A stretch of 64,000 nucleotides of DNA from Triatoma infestans (Eukaryota; Arthropoda; Insecta; Hemiptera; Reduviidae). Location of the stretch: NCBI GenBank assembly GCA_011037195.1, contig JAAEAF010002759.1:62001-126000 (forward strand). The letters run 5' to 3'. The notes beneath the pieces are model-generated. The model worked only from the letters and a program-made list of their open reading frames with translations. It had not been told where the DNA came from and searched no databases. Shown one piece after another: positions 1-11,905 of this stretch. The translations under genes and the position numbers were made by a program. How positions within the stretch are numbered: the first letter of the stretch is position 1; each line of letters starts with the position of its first letter.

Positions 1-258
1 GCTACCAAATAAGTTTAACCGCTTACCGCTACATATCTATCTTTCAGATTTACGTACATAATTCTTATATTTCTTAAATTTATTGTTTCAAATTTATGAG
101 CTCAAATTCAATATGTAACATATTAAATGATTTATATACATAATTTTAGTATTAATTTATAATCATTTAAATTTCATATTATAGGTGTTATTTTTATTTC
201 TATTTTCTATTTGGTTTTCATTTCTTTCACAATGATATTATTATATAAAGTTGCTTAC

Positions 259-388
259 CATCATGAGAATCGTACAGATATATAATTCTTCTCCATCCAT
301 AATATTTGACTGTATCAATGATTGCCTGATGATAATCCGGACGCATACTGATAGCGTAATCAAGAAATCCGGATGAAGGCGCAGATAC
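259..388 (-). CDS. internal exon of an AMPA/kainate-type ionotropic glutamate receptor (amino-terminal domain)
   Basis: On the minus strand a pyrimidine-rich acceptor ending in tttttacag stands just before position 388, and a gtaagc donor follows position 259. The 130 bp between them read as 43 codons plus one base (phase 0 in, phase 1 out) with no stop. The protein contains PSSGFLDYAISMRP, DYHQAIIDTVKYYGW and IIYLYDSHD. This closely resembles the stretch of insect GluR1/GluRIA-type receptors that follows the PWFPEK segment in the first lobe of the ligand-binding-protein-like extracellular domain. The receptor is a neuronal, membrane-bound, glutamate-gated cation channel, and this part lies outside the cell and takes part in subunit assembly. 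The next exon lies below position 1, and earlier exons should be at higher coordinates. I looked for a PWFPEK-type exon and did not find one. The subtype is inferred from memory of the family. Confidence 0.85.
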
Positions 389-1027
389 CTGTAAAAACAT
401 TAGAGATTATATAAATCTTCATTTTAATAATGTAATAAATTAAGATATTTCTTTTGTATAAAAAATAAAACTATTTTTCAAAATTTACTAAACAGAATTC
501 TAGAAAAACTTAAAATATTTCTGACCAAAACTCTAGTTATATTTTAAAATATATAGATAATTAGAAATAACTAACAAAAATGCAGCAATAAAAGAAGACT
601 TCGCTTATGACCAAAAAATAATAAATTATTAAAATATAGTTGAAAAAAATTGAAAATTAATAATGCATTAATTATTAATTTTGAAAAGGATAACAATTTT
701 TCCGGCAATCTTTTATGTTTGCAGGTTATTTTTTTAAATTGAGGTTTCAGTACTGAATGAATGCCCTTCTTTCAGTATTAAGAAATTGTAAATCAAATTT
801 TTTTCCCAAAATTGATAAAACAAAAAATTTATTACAATCAGAATTATTATATAATCAGAATTCTGATTAAAAATACTGTTTTTTTTTTAAATGATCAATT
901 TTCTTTTTGTATAAATGATTATTATTTACGAAACCATTACAAATTTACAAAACCCTGAAAACAGATTGTTAATAGTTTGCACATGTATCTTTGCAATTAT
1001 GAAGTAGTTCAAAACTTCAGCCATTTG
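389..1027. other. AT-rich intron sequence
   Basis: This is the flank upstream (in gene sense) of the glutamate receptor exon, beginning with the acceptor tract. It is AT-rich with short A and T runs. I see no reading frame, repeat or RNA in it. Confidence 0.5.
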
Positions 1028-2003
1028 AGATATTTTCCGTGATAGCCTGTTTCTTTTTGTGGTCGTCGACCGGTTTCGAGCGTTCGCCCATTATTAGGAT
1101 GTTTTATTAAAAAAAAAACAGTGAGTTACTTGGACAGAGTAAATCTAGTTTATACACTGCTTTTATATTCTCGTTGGTTTTGGTCTGTAATCAATGCAAC
1201 ATCTCAACGTGTTTTACGTCTCTGTTCGATTTGCTACTTTACTGCTTTTAATTGAAATAATATTATTTATCAACGTTCCTGTTACTGTGGAACTGCCCGC
1301 CGCAACTATCAGCTTTCCCAGGTTTCCATCCAACTTCCATACCCTTCCTACACAAACGTACTTTCAAATTGTACACGTTTCATTTATCCTCAACTTCTTA
1401 GTAATACCTTGCGCTTCTTAGTAATAATTTTCCCATTCACAGCTACAAGAGTTTTCTTCATTTTTTCAACTCTTCCAAAAAGGAGAGTGAAATATTTATT
1501 CTTTCTCTCTTAATTAAGTTTTTATTCTGTGTATACCTGCGTCCGTGTTAATTTACTTCTAAAATTTCTTGTCCCCCGCATCCTGTTTTCTCCTGCCTTG
1601 ATGTGATTTGAAACACATTGACTATTTTAGAGGGAAGTGAGAATCGTACAGATATTATTAGATAGACTGGGTGTTGGAAGCTTAGCCGAACTCCATAGTT
1701 CTATGTCGCACATCGAAATTATAGTGGGCATAAGTTAGTTATTAGCCAGTAGCAATAGTAGTGGGTATCGTCAGATCACTTCCTGTCACTTAAGTCTATT
1801 GTGCGGATTCCAATTAAGTTTATTGTCTATTGACTATTCTTACGAACCGAACATTGTTTACTCAGAGTGTATAAACTGGATTTGCTCTGTTCAAGTATAT
1901 ATTATCACAATGTTTTGATAAAAACATCCTGATGTTGGGTGAACGCCCAAAAACCGGTCGATGACCACACAAAGAAGCAAACTAGAAACTATCTCTTCAG
2001 CAA
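1028..2003. mobile_element. hammerhead-like inverted-arm element, family 1, long form
   Basis: The left arm (about 1028-1170) and right arm (about 1868-2003) are inverted copies of the family-1 terminal module: a gatattttccgtgatagcc edge, the gaccggtttc/gaaaccggtc core, a gttcgccc hairpin and a caggatg-like segment. Both cores have decayed: the left reads CTAATAA in the CTGANGA position, and the right reads CTGATGT with GAAAC altered. Between the arms, about 1173-1865, lies roughly 700 bp that is also present at 12570-13255. A 75-residue open frame at 1194-1421 aligns with a 111-residue frame in that other copy (shared ELPAATISFPRFPS / KLPAATISFPRFPS), but DNA similarity is equally high, so it need not be coding. 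Confidence 0.6.
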
Positions 2004-3060
2004 GCAAGCTTCATTTGTTTAGACGACAGCCCACAATATTAGAGGTCCTAGAAACTAATTAATCAAATGTATGTTGAGTTCTGGGAAAAAAGTTTCAAAT
2101 AAAAGATGACAATTTTCAATTAGTATAATTGACTAATTGAAGTATAATCAATTAGTATATTTGTCTAATTGATAAAGAAAAAGTATTGTGAAGGTGTCAA
2201 ATTTCCGTAATTAAGTTTTCAATTCATGTTTCTGATGAATAAAAAATTATTATTAACGAATGGTCTGTATGTATGAGTGTGTATGTGTCTTATTTATATA
2301 AAATACATGTTTTTTGCTTGTAAAAAAAAAAACAACATAATATAAAAATATTAACTCAGCAATAACAATGATCTCATAACGTGGTCCGTTCACTGTTAAT
2401 AAATCCCCAATATGGTTCGGGTTATAAATTAATAATGTAGCCTAGTGATTGGAACTATTCAGGCTTTACTATAGCCCAGATGCATTTGCATTTGTGATCA
2501 ATGCATTGCTGAACATATTTGTTTGTGAGGTAAACATTAATTCAACAATGATTCGCTTTACTATGCTAAATAATTAATAGCAATAAATTTGTGTATACAA
2601 TAAGAATGCCTATATTACTTTAATTAATTAATAAATAATTTTACTTTTTAAATTTTTAATATTCCTGAAACCATAAACTGGTATTGACTTTTTATTCATT
2701 ATTTAATTCTGTAATATTACTTACTTTCATTTCGTTTACTAACCAGTTAAGCATACAATGACTCTGTTTGTATGAACAGAATGAATAATAACTACTAATA
2801 ATTTGATTCATAATTATGAAGGCAGTTTGATAGTAATTCTTATTTTTGACTTTAAGAAGTTTTGTTCCAACATCATTAACAGAGAATTTCGCACAATGCA
2901 ATAGAAGACAATGTACATGACAATATAATTCTACGGGCCTCTCGTTATATACTCCACTGCACAATGTTTCTGTATCTCTCAATTCTAGAATTCCTCAAAA
3001 TTCATTTTAAATGGAATAGATGAACAGGTCACTGAGATTGAGCAGATGAATATTAAAGTA

Positions 3061-3269
3061 TCAGAGATATTTTCCGTGATGTTGTGTCATCGACCGGGTG
3101 TTCGCCCATCATGAGGATGCGTTTGTCAAGCAGTGTGATAACATAGATTTGCACAGAGCAACACACTCTCATACACTGTTATATACAGTATATAAACCGC
3201 TCGATGACCACAAAAAAAAGCAGCTGTCATGGAAAATATCTCTGATGCTTTCCAGTTCTGCGAAACCCA
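3061..3269. mobile_element. hammerhead-like foldback, family 1, short form (interrupted by an LTR)
   Basis: The left arm (gagatattttccgtgat, then gttcgcccatcatgaggatg) and right arm (ccgctcgatgaccac, then ggaaaatatctctgatgc and tttccagttctgcg) face each other around a centre of about 60 bp. Both ribozyme-like cores are damaged: the left has lost the GAAA-complement and the right has lost the hairpin. The right edge is split: after CCCA at 3266-3269 comes a solo LTR, and the rest of the edge (aaccacaacaact) resumes after 3906. The LTR therefore inserted into an already present foldback. Confidence 0.6.
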
Positions 3270-3902
3270 TGTAATGACATAGCAATGTCAAACCTTCACA
3301 ACACATAACAAAGAAAGAATAATTTATAACTAGTGGCCTAGCCGGCTGCTGTCTTAAAGACAAGGCCGCGGCCAAACAAACAAAACCAAGGGTCAATACT
3401 TTACATCAAAGCAAGCACCGCTAATGCTGGCTACTGACCTAAATCGCTGGTCACCAAACTAACCAAGGTTGCACAAGGTCGCACACTAGGACAGATGTCT
3501 TGGTGTGAGTGTTGCTAACACTAATATATAAACTTCGCCCCATTGGAAGAGGGGATGATTATTTGAATATACTTCAGTACGTCTTCAAGATTATTATACG
3601 AGTAGCAGTTTCCGCGTCCCTATACAGTTTTTATTTATACTTATTTCCTTAGTTGTGCATCTTAGTTCATTTATTTTAATCATTCTCAATTATTAGTTAT
3701 TTATCTCCTATTTTATTTCTAAGTATTTCTTGTTAATAGTTACCATTACTCACGTTTAAATTATTGTTCAAATACAGTCTATTTTTATTAAATTCCGTGT
3801 TAATACTTCGAGCACTAACTTCCAAAAATCTCTAAACAAACTTCCGCCCTCTTCAAGACATCTACTACATACCTCAGGAATCACAATAAACGATTCCACT
3901 AC
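3270..3902 (+). mobile_element. solo LTR, 600-bp family, copy 1
   Basis: It begins TGTAATGACATAGC and ends CGATTCCACTAC, with the 4-bp direct repeat CCCA on both sides (3266-3269 and 3903-3906). It matches copies at 26812-27413 and 55039-55664 along its whole length: shared tcacaacacataacaaa, the clusters around ctgtcttcaagacaa, cgccccattggaagagggga after a TATA-like tatataaac, a gcgtccctatacag region, and tgtgcatcttagtt. TG...CA-type ends, a 4-bp target duplication and a TATA box are the signature of an LTR of a Ty3/gypsy-like or similar element. No internal gag/pol is present, so the element was reduced to one LTR by recombination. The final A is missing in this copy. Confidence 0.75.
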
Positions 3903-4049
3903 CCCAACCACAACAACTATGAATATTAAAGCGACATCAGGGTCTATAGTTTGATCTTAGTAGCAAAATAATACTGATTTCATTCTGTACAATGCGTTCT
4001 AAAAAGGCCACTCCTTTAATTACAGTTTAAAAATGCATTAAAATAAAGC

Positions 4050-4560
4050 TAGATCCTGGCAGAGCTCTAGGAACAAAGAAAAATATCACAAAACGAAAAA
4101 TTCGCACAGGTAGCTCCAAAATTGGTGTCATGAAGGTTTCGGTCAAAATCCATCAACCGGAAGTCAGACACCGCAGCGACGTCAAGCTTCCCACTAAAGT
4201 GGAAACACTTTCAGTAAAATGTATTGTTCTACCATTTATATAATATTAATTTATATTAAAAATATTGCTTGCATTTTCGTAGAAAATCTATTAACCGGAA
4301 ATGGTGACTTTCTAGGTTTTCGGGACTTTTTCCAAAAGGGTTCCATTAATTTTCTTTAAACTTGATATGTTTACTGAATAGATAACTTTAAATAAAATAA
4401 AAAAAAATCTGGGAAAATCGTTTTTGGGAGGATACTGAAGAAACTAGGATATCAGATTTCAAGTATTATTGGCGCTATCGTCCAGAGTACAGTGTAATTA
4501 CATTGAAGAGACCACCTGACTTGTGTGCTAAAAAGATGTACTCTAAGCACCATTATATTT
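4050..4560 (+). repeat. fragment of the dispersed 1-kb hairpin-ended repeat
   Basis: It shares with the full copies at 35520 and 51341 the run of small modules: gtttcggtcaaaatccatcaaccggaag, an AT spacer, a tttctttaaacttgatatgt segment, and a gggaaaatcg segment. Both terminal signatures are missing. No coding capacity. Confidence 0.45.
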
Positions 4561-6953
4561 ATGTTAGAACAATTGAATACAAATTTCTAATTTAAAGAAA
4601 ATGTTTCTAGTAACACTAGCAAGTGTCAAGTGATTGTTTCGCATCTCTCTGCGCGGGTTCTGAATCTAGAGCGGTCAATATGTATTCACTGAAGACTCAT
4701 TTTTGAAAAATTTGTTATGGACACAAAGCTCGAGGTACTAACTATTCGCTACCACTAACATATTCGCGTTAAAAAAAAAATTTCAAGTTAAAAAATGCTG
4801 AAGAGGCACCGCAAAGAAGGGAGGGAGGGTTAACACTTGAACCGTTTGTATGAAATTTTAACTAAAGTAAAGAAATATATAAATATATGTATTTAAGTAA
4901 TATTCAGCGTACATATTTTCCGTTATTGCAACGATATAAATCATTCAGCAGAGGGTTGGAAATAAAGAGGTGTGATAAGTATGCGGCCCTCTTGCTCTAG
5001 TGGCTTGCGGTAAGTCCCTTTTCTGTTATTAAATCCATATCAAGTAGTTGTGTAAGAACTTCTTTGCACTCTGTACATTCACTTCAACAAGGAACGTCTC
5101 CCCCCCCCACACACATTACGGACGCTCTACAAGTATTCCCCCACTCATACTATTCCAAATCCTTTAAACTCACTCTCTCTCATCCCCACTTCACTACATT
5201 TATTGCTACTCTCCCCCTCTTTTCACTGGATTTCATTGTGACAGAAAAATAAAGTTTTCTTATATATTCTCGTTACCCAATGTTGGCCAGCTTTATACTC
5301 TTCTTACTAACTTTCTCCTCTTTATAACTTATAATAAAACTTTTTCAAACACTTGTAATCAATTCGAAAAGATTGTGGGGGTTGCGCCCACTTGCTTTCA
5401 CAAAGCTAAACAGAATTTATTTTTTACCATAAGTTATTACATATGCCAATTTCAACTTTTTTACTAACTTCCAATACAATGTTAGCAGTTATAGGGGTTG
5501 ATAATGTTGAAATGGTGCTGTTAGTTATCTGTACCAAATGTCAAATTTTCTATAACGTTCAGAGTGGTTACTTCATTATAGATCGTGTAATTTTTGGAAA
5601 TCGAGTTCTCACCATAAATTCATTATGAAACAAAAACGATGTCGCTTATTATGTGTAGACTAGGAAATATATAAAATTTAGAAAAACCTGCAAAGAATAT
5701 GTAACGAGATTCGTTTGAAGAATTCCCCCGTCATTTTTTGTGGGAAAAGTTGAAAGTTTAGAGCGTATTCTAGTTGTATAAATAGAATAATAAAAAAAAA
5801 AACTCTATGGAGCAATAGCCCTTGAAGGACCAAGGCTTGCCAGATGGCAATTTGAATGGGGGGGGCGTATGGTGAGGACGCCGCAGTTCCCAGGCCGTTT
5901 AGGTCCGGACTTCGCTACTTAGGGCGCTACTAACTGTAGCTTCCCACTTTTAATCACGATGCTGGGTCAACACCGACTTTGCCTTCACGGAAATCGTTGA
6001 TTACAATCATATCATAGAAATAAACATATTTTTTACATAAAATCGTTACACAATTGTTGGCATCTTTCAAACAATAGAAGCTAATTAAATGTACACAAAT
6101 TTTATTATTATATTAACTGACTGAATACAAACTATCGTGAGAGGTCCACAAGAGATCTATCTATTCTGTTCTTTTATTTTTCTTTTCGTTATATATTATA
6201 CTCTACTAACTTTTTTTAATTAATTATTACGTATAATTGATAGATTCAAAGATAATCCTTTATTTATATATATTTATTTTCATTATTTATTATATTATGT
6301 GCATTAATATTGCTTCTTTAAAAAAATTAAAACTGTATTTGACCATTCCTAAATAAAATACAATAATAATCGGATAAGATAATTGCATTTATTGCATAAA
6401 CTACATCGTATATATAATAATATATATGAAAAAAAAAAAAAGAATCAATTATAAAATGTATAAAATATTAAAATATATAACGAATAAAATAATGATGTTT
6501 TTCTTAGATTAAAACACACCCACACAATATAAAACAACTGATTAATATTCATAGGAAAAAATAAAACATTAATTCTTCGCGTTAATATAAATTTTTATTT
6601 GGTAAGTGGTAAAGTTATATCAGTATACATATATTCTTTTCAGTTACTGTTTTGTTATTTTTCGGACGAATATGCTTCCACACTCTAACTTCATCTGTCT
6701 CAGCGAATGACAGAGCAGCATTTCTATGACATCCTCTTTTTCTTTATAGGAATCACTATCAATCACTGCTGCCATAAATTGCTTTTTCTATTTGCTTCAA
6801 CAATTTAGTGAATATAATACTCCTCAGCAGAAAATAATGATTTGTGTTTGGATAGATATTTTTTGTAAAGGTATATATATTTTTATATATAAACTAAATT
6901 AATAATAAATATATACAGATGTACTTGTAACATAATAGTAAAGGTTATGTTCA
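4561..6953. other. non-coding AT-rich stretch
   Basis: No gene or recognisable repeat. A short GC-richer island at about 5820-6000 (ccaggccgtttaggtccgg and neighbours) stands out from the AT-rich surroundings and could be a decayed transposon piece, but it matches nothing else here. Several short open frames have no family features. Confidence 0.4.
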
Positions 6954-7308
6954 CATAATGGATTGAAAGAATTAGAGAGATTGGATTTTAGAGAAATAAA
7001 CGAGATTGTATGCTGATCACTGTATAATGAAAAGACCACACAAACTGCAAGGACTTTATTACAGTAAAATAGAAGTTAGGTAGCGCGAGGTATATAGAGA
7101 CATACTGGCTTAATGATGAGAAGGTAGTAAATAAGTTGGTAACTGGTTGTAAACTGTCTTGAAATTTACTGCTGTCACTGTATTTACATAAATCGAACAG
7201 TTCCTTTCTAGTGTGGCCTAGGTGGGGAGTAACTAAATTTTGATTCATTTAATGCGTTTCTCCGCTCTTCGGATTATATGAATCATTAACAATTCAGATC
7301 CCATTACA
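6954..7308 (+). mobile_element. small solo-LTR-like element (300-355-bp family)
   Basis: It begins CATAATGG, ends CCCATTACA, and is flanked by TTCA and TCCA, an imperfect 4-bp duplication. Inside it has the family mark acaaactgcaaggactt, also found at 28990, 43350, 45730 and 60935. Two relatives, at 43239 and 60849, have exact 4-bp duplications, which supports the ends chosen here. No coding sequence. Confidence 0.5.
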
Positions 7309-7939
7309 TCCACAATACAAAGCTATGGAGCGGGTTATAGAATGTCAAGTGGCCAACGTGAAAATAGGAAGGTCTTGCAATACCAGCTTTTTTTTTTTTT
7401 TATTATTATTTACATATTTTATTTTTGCCAATTATAATATAAGTTAGCATTTTAGAACACACATGAAGTATAAAGATGTGTGAGGAATATTGAGTAGGTT
7501 GTAGGTTACACCTTGGGCGTTGGTGATGGTGACTGGCAGCCCTGATTAAGAATGATTGTATTTGTTAGGATGAATGTTGTGTTAGGCCTGAATGTCTTGA
7601 TAGGATTTTTATAGATTAAAGTTTATATATTGAATGTCTATTGCAAGTATTTAAGTGTGGTAGCAGAATCAATGCCGGAACTATGGTGCAGTACTGTATT
7701 TTATGCATATACAGACGACATATATCTCCAAGTAAGTGGAGATGTTTTAAAAATGGGCAATACCCTTCCCTTTCTCAGGGATGAGGTAGAAAATTGTGAG
7801 TTGTGGGAGAACCGATAGAGTTATCATTTCATTGTATTGGAGTTTAACCATCAAGGTAAGCTGCGCCTAGATGGCCAAGGAATGATGGTTTTTTTAAAAG
7901 TTAGCGATTGGCTATCTTAAATATTTCAAATCAGCCTAG

Positions 7940-8360
7940 TCGTAGGTTAAACTAAATCTCGAACTATTCATTAAAAGACATTTGTCTAAATTTACCAGGG
8001 ATTTACTGAGCCATAACCGACATAAGGCTAATAGTGGGTCTATTAACTGGGCATTTTAGCAGAATATGCACCAATTATGCATCAATTAATACTTATAGAA
8101 AACGCTTTATGCCGATTCTGCAGGGCCGAGGAGGAAATCGGGGTACACATCCTTTGTGAGTGTGCTGGCCTAACGAGGACAAGGTTTCTTCAACTGGGGA
8201 CAAGCAATCCCAAATCCACGAGCCTTATGAGGCTTTGCGAGGCCTTATTAAGAGAGCAAAGCTGAAGAATGTTCTATAATTTTAGTGAGGATCCACAATA
8301 GACTTCTTAATGTAGGTCATAGTGGAATGAGGCTCCCTCCCCTTTTGTCAATCTAATCTA
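7940..8360 (+). pseudogene. 3' end of a non-LTR retrotransposon (RNase H tail and zinc-finger-like Cys cluster)
   Basis: Broken frames read SHNRHKANSGSINW, a decayed form of the LLTGHCRLNRH segment of RNase-H-bearing LINEs, followed by CRFCRAEEEIGVHILCECAG. The last is the Cys-x2-Cys...His...Cys cluster at the end of the polyprotein. A stop closes the frame at about 8263. The sequence after it (tgtaggtcatagtggaatg, then ctccctccccttttgtc) matches in reverse the 3' UTR of the LINE fragment at 29440-30400, so both belong to one family. Confidence 0.65.
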
Positions 8361-8724
8361 GGTTAATCTATAGCCATGTATATTAGTAGCAACTAATTTT
8401 TTTTTTCTCGAGCGGTATTTTTACATGATGTATATATATTTGTATGGTGAATATATATTTGGCACAAATATATATAGTTTATATATATATACATATATTT
8501 GGTGTATATATTTTTCAGAAGTTTTTAAATTTTCATAATGTTATTTAAGTATTGTACTTCAATAAATAAGTTCCCTTTTTCTAGAAATGTCATTTATCTT
8601 TATTAAAATTAAGCATTTATTTATTCATTGTCTCAGCTAATGGTTATTCGTGTTATCTTAATGTAATGTTAATGCTATCTTACTATAGTTTAGCCAAATT
8701 GAATATTTCATTTTATTTAAAATT

Positions 8725-8960
8725 GGGGGGGGGGGGGACTACCTGGGTCATTAGCGCCCCTTATGTATTATTTCTCTCTCAATCCATGGCCCCACAAACT
8801 GGGATGGCATGTTAATCTTATTTAGCATCCACACAAAGTACTTTGCCCAGCAAGATAAGGTGTAGCATAGATATAGGTGATTCTTTCCACACATCCCCTC
8901 TTAAATCTCAACTAGTCGATGAAGGGAAGTGTGGAATCTTGTTTGTACCATTACTTGTCT
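8725..8960 (-). repeat. SINE-like repeat with the shared 3' tail, copy A
   Basis: Read on the minus strand it ends with ggcgctaatgaccc and a C run (plus-strand G run at 8726-8738). It aligns with 18950-19197: aactgggatggca, a tggcgggcaaga-like segment (cccagcaagataagg), ccacacatc, and gtcgatgaagggaagtgtgg. Its tail also matches the 3' tails of the tRNA-derived SINEs at 15296 and 25490. No head resembling tRNA is visible. Confidence 0.5.
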
Positions 8961-9269
8961 TACTAAACTCCGCGCATTTAGGCAAAACCAAAAGCATTTT
9001 TATTTAATTCAATGCATTATACTCTTATTATTACACAAGTTTGCAGTTATAAGTATCACTTGGAACATAAGTATTAACTAATCCTGAGGTGGCTATTTAA
9101 TGTGTGATAGCTAACTCGGGAATGTAGTACTTTCAACGAATGTTCCTGCACACCCTAATGTACTTATGCTTCAATAAACTAAACTTAATATGGTTGAAGT
9201 ATTTTAATACATCTTCTTTCAACCCTGAAATATAAGTTATTCATATAACCTATTCTAATCGTTCACTCC

Positions 9270-10060
9270 AATATTCCGCCAATCAATACATTCAGTCTAA
9301 TAAATACATTCGCACTAATAAATACATTCCCATAATAAATATATCCATACTTAACCCAAGGCCATACGATATCCGTTTCCCTTTTAAAATAACTAACCTA
9401 ATTGGGTTAAGTACTCGATATTTTCACTCACATTACTCAACTAACTTATCTGCTAGCGTAAATACTACTATATATATACTTCATACATTGAAAATAACTT
9501 CCTTATATAAGGAACACCTTCTTGCAGAATATGTGGGGAAGTCTAGTCTTTAGTCAGCACTTTTAATATTGGCAATCATTTTAAAAGGGAAACGGATGAT
9601 TGTAAACGCCAAATAAAGCAGTTTTATTTAGTTAGTTCGAATGTACATGTGTATTTATGGCAATTATTTATTAGTGCGAATATATTTATTAGACTGAATG
9701 TATTGATTGGCGGTAATATTGGCACCACTACAGTCAGCTAGCATTTATTGTTTATTCGAAATGTAAATTTTCAAGCATCAAGGCGGATTATTTTAAAAGG
9801 GAAGCGGATATCGTATGGCCTTGTGTTAAGTATGCATATATTTATTATGGGAATGTATTTGTTAGTGCGAATGTATTTATTAGACTGAATGTATTGATTG
9901 GCGGAATATTGGCACCAATCATCAATTATGGGAATGTATTTATTAGTGCGAATGTATTTATTAGACTGAATGCATTGATTGGCGGTAATATTGGCACCAC
10001 TACAGTCAGCTAGCATTTATTGTTTATTCGAAATGTAAATTTTCAAACGTTTACAACAAT
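9270..10060. repeat. tandem and inverted short repeats (AATAAATACATTC units)
   Basis: At 9276-9345 the plus strand reads caatcaatacattcag, then two further units of about 18 bp of the type ctaataaatacattcgc. The same array appears inverted at 9660-9725, 9841-9910 and 9925-9990. The latter two are a tandem pair of period 81. A second direct repeat, offset 272 bp, begins ggcaccactacagtcagc at 9721 and 9993. The segment aaggccatacgatatccg at about 9359 returns inverted at about 9800. The open frame across 9771-10016 is only the repeat read through. Similar ctaataaatac units occur in the 3' region of the LINE at 19578. Confidence 0.6.
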
Positions 10061-10769
10061 ATATAATAAAAGTCCAAATACTTCTTCATTAGGACACTTT
10101 ATAAAATTTAAATAAATTAACAAAAAATTGATATATTATGTAAATATTGTACAATTCTAAAATGTTTATTATAAAACATAAATTTTTTTCTATTTATTAA
10201 AAAAATATAAATAAATATTTACCAAATATTTGAAAGGTCAATATAATTACAAAATCATTTATGGTGAATAAATTATTAACAATTGTGGTGTTTTTTTAAT
10301 TATAAATGCAATGAATGAAATGCTAAATTATAAATAATATGATTATTCACATGACAAAACTGCTTTATTTAGGAAAACAGAAATTTAAATATGAATTACT
10401 TGTTGATTAGAGAAAGGTGATTGTGGAGACACATTGAATTGTTTATTATATCTTCTATTTATGCAAGTGTTGTAGGCTGGCCAAAGACATGTTCATTTAT
10501 TGAATTATAAGTATGTTAAATTGATTTCTGTAAAATTAATGATATATAAAATTTTGAAAATAAAAATAATTGTATTATTTTAAATCAATAAATAACAGTG
10601 GCGTTTATAATTAAATAGTTAAAGGATGATTGATGGTTATTAATAACCTCGGCCGTGTGATGGCAGATACTCTTCTGAGAAAAACTCTTCCTATATTCTA
10701 TTTTGTTAATTTGGACCAATAATAAATTCTACATTGTTAGAACTTCCGTTAAAGCAAACTTCAACTTTT

Positions 10770-11110
10770 ATTTGAAACATTTCTCCGGGTAAACTCATTT
10801 GAAGGGGTTTCTACATGTTATCCTCTACAGTGCTATCTTATTGGATTATACAATCCTATCATCCTAAATAAAATTAATTAGAAATAAATGGATAGCGAAA
10901 ATTCCGAGGTTCAAGAAAATTAGTAAACCGGATGTGGGAACAACTTTTGCGATTTTCTCATAAAAACACCTACGAATTTCATTCAATTGTAATATATATA
11001 TATTAACTATAAAATTTGTTAACTACAATTTTGTAAACTACAGTAAGCGAAAGTTGTGTGTGTTTCACACCAGATGTTTTTGATTTCAATTTTACATCTG
11101 TAAAAATAAT
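10770..11110 (+). repeat. 3' part of the 1-kb hairpin-ended repeat
   Basis: The modules in order are tctccgggtaaactcatttg, a tacagtgctatctta segment, cctaaataaaattaattag, a gcgattttctcataaaaac segment, and the terminal gtgtgtttcacaccag. This matches the right half of the copy at 51341-52345. Confidence 0.5.
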
Positions 11111-11637
11111 TTACAGAAAAATTATGGTAAAAATAATATAGAAAAGAAAAACAACCACACGGGTTTAAAGCATTGAAGAAGTAACTCATTGGTCACACAC
11201 GCTTGAAGCGCGCTAGTTTGGCGTATTTCAGCCATTGCCGTTTGAGCCTTTGAAATGGATTTCCTGGGATGTTCTTTGATGGTAGAAAGCCGATAACTGC
11301 TGATTGGAGGGGGCGTACAGTTTCAGGCCACATTTAGAGTAATAACGATAATGCGAACGAACGAATGAATTTACGAATGAACGTATTCATTTGCTTAATG
11401 TGTACATACTTACGAATGCTACCCGAAGGCGTTCGTTTTCTTTCGGCAAGGTTCACCTACTGGGCGTTATATTAGAGGAAATTCAGTTGGAACTCGTTTG
11501 GTTTATTTTTGTGTATGCCAGGGAGAAAACATTTTGTTAGTTTAGATTGACATAAGTGATGGAACGGAATAATTTTCTACAACTTAAATAATGAATAAAG
11601 ACTATATTAATTGTTGTTGTGATGGTTGGTTCCGTAG
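11110..11637. other. non-coding stretch
   Basis: No gene recognised. About 11340-11400 has a loose run of gaacgaa/tgaatg words, which is low-complexity. Confidence 0.35.
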
Positions 11638-11905
11638 AGCTGGAAAGCATCAGAGACATTTTCCATGATAGCCTGCTTCATTTTGTGGTCATCGACCGGT
11701 TTCAGGCGTTCGCCCTATATCAGGATGTTTTTTGTTGAACAATGTAATAACATACAAGGTGCAACATACAATGTGTAACAACAAGGTGCAAGTATATGTT
11801 ATTACACTGTTCAAGAAAAAACATCCTGATGTTGGGCGAACGCCCGGAACCGGTCGATGACCACAACATGAAGCAGACTATCACGGAAAATGTCTCTGTT
11901 ACTAT
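11638..11905. mobile_element. hammerhead-like foldback, family 1, short form
   Basis: This is a compact inverted pair. The left arm runs gagctggaaagcatcagag to ggtcatcgaccggtttcagg and gttcgccc; the right arm runs catcctgatgttgggcgaac to gaccggt... and ggaaaatgtctc. The centre is about 70 bp with a tandem of acaaggtgcaa. The left core (minus strand) has CTGATAT, and the right core has CTGATGT and GGAAC, so neither is intact. Confidence 0.65.

Noticed and set aside
9771..10016. 81-residue repetitive protein
   Set aside because: It is the read-through of tandem DNA units; the period is 81 bp in DNA and the same units occur in both orientations and in non-coding places.
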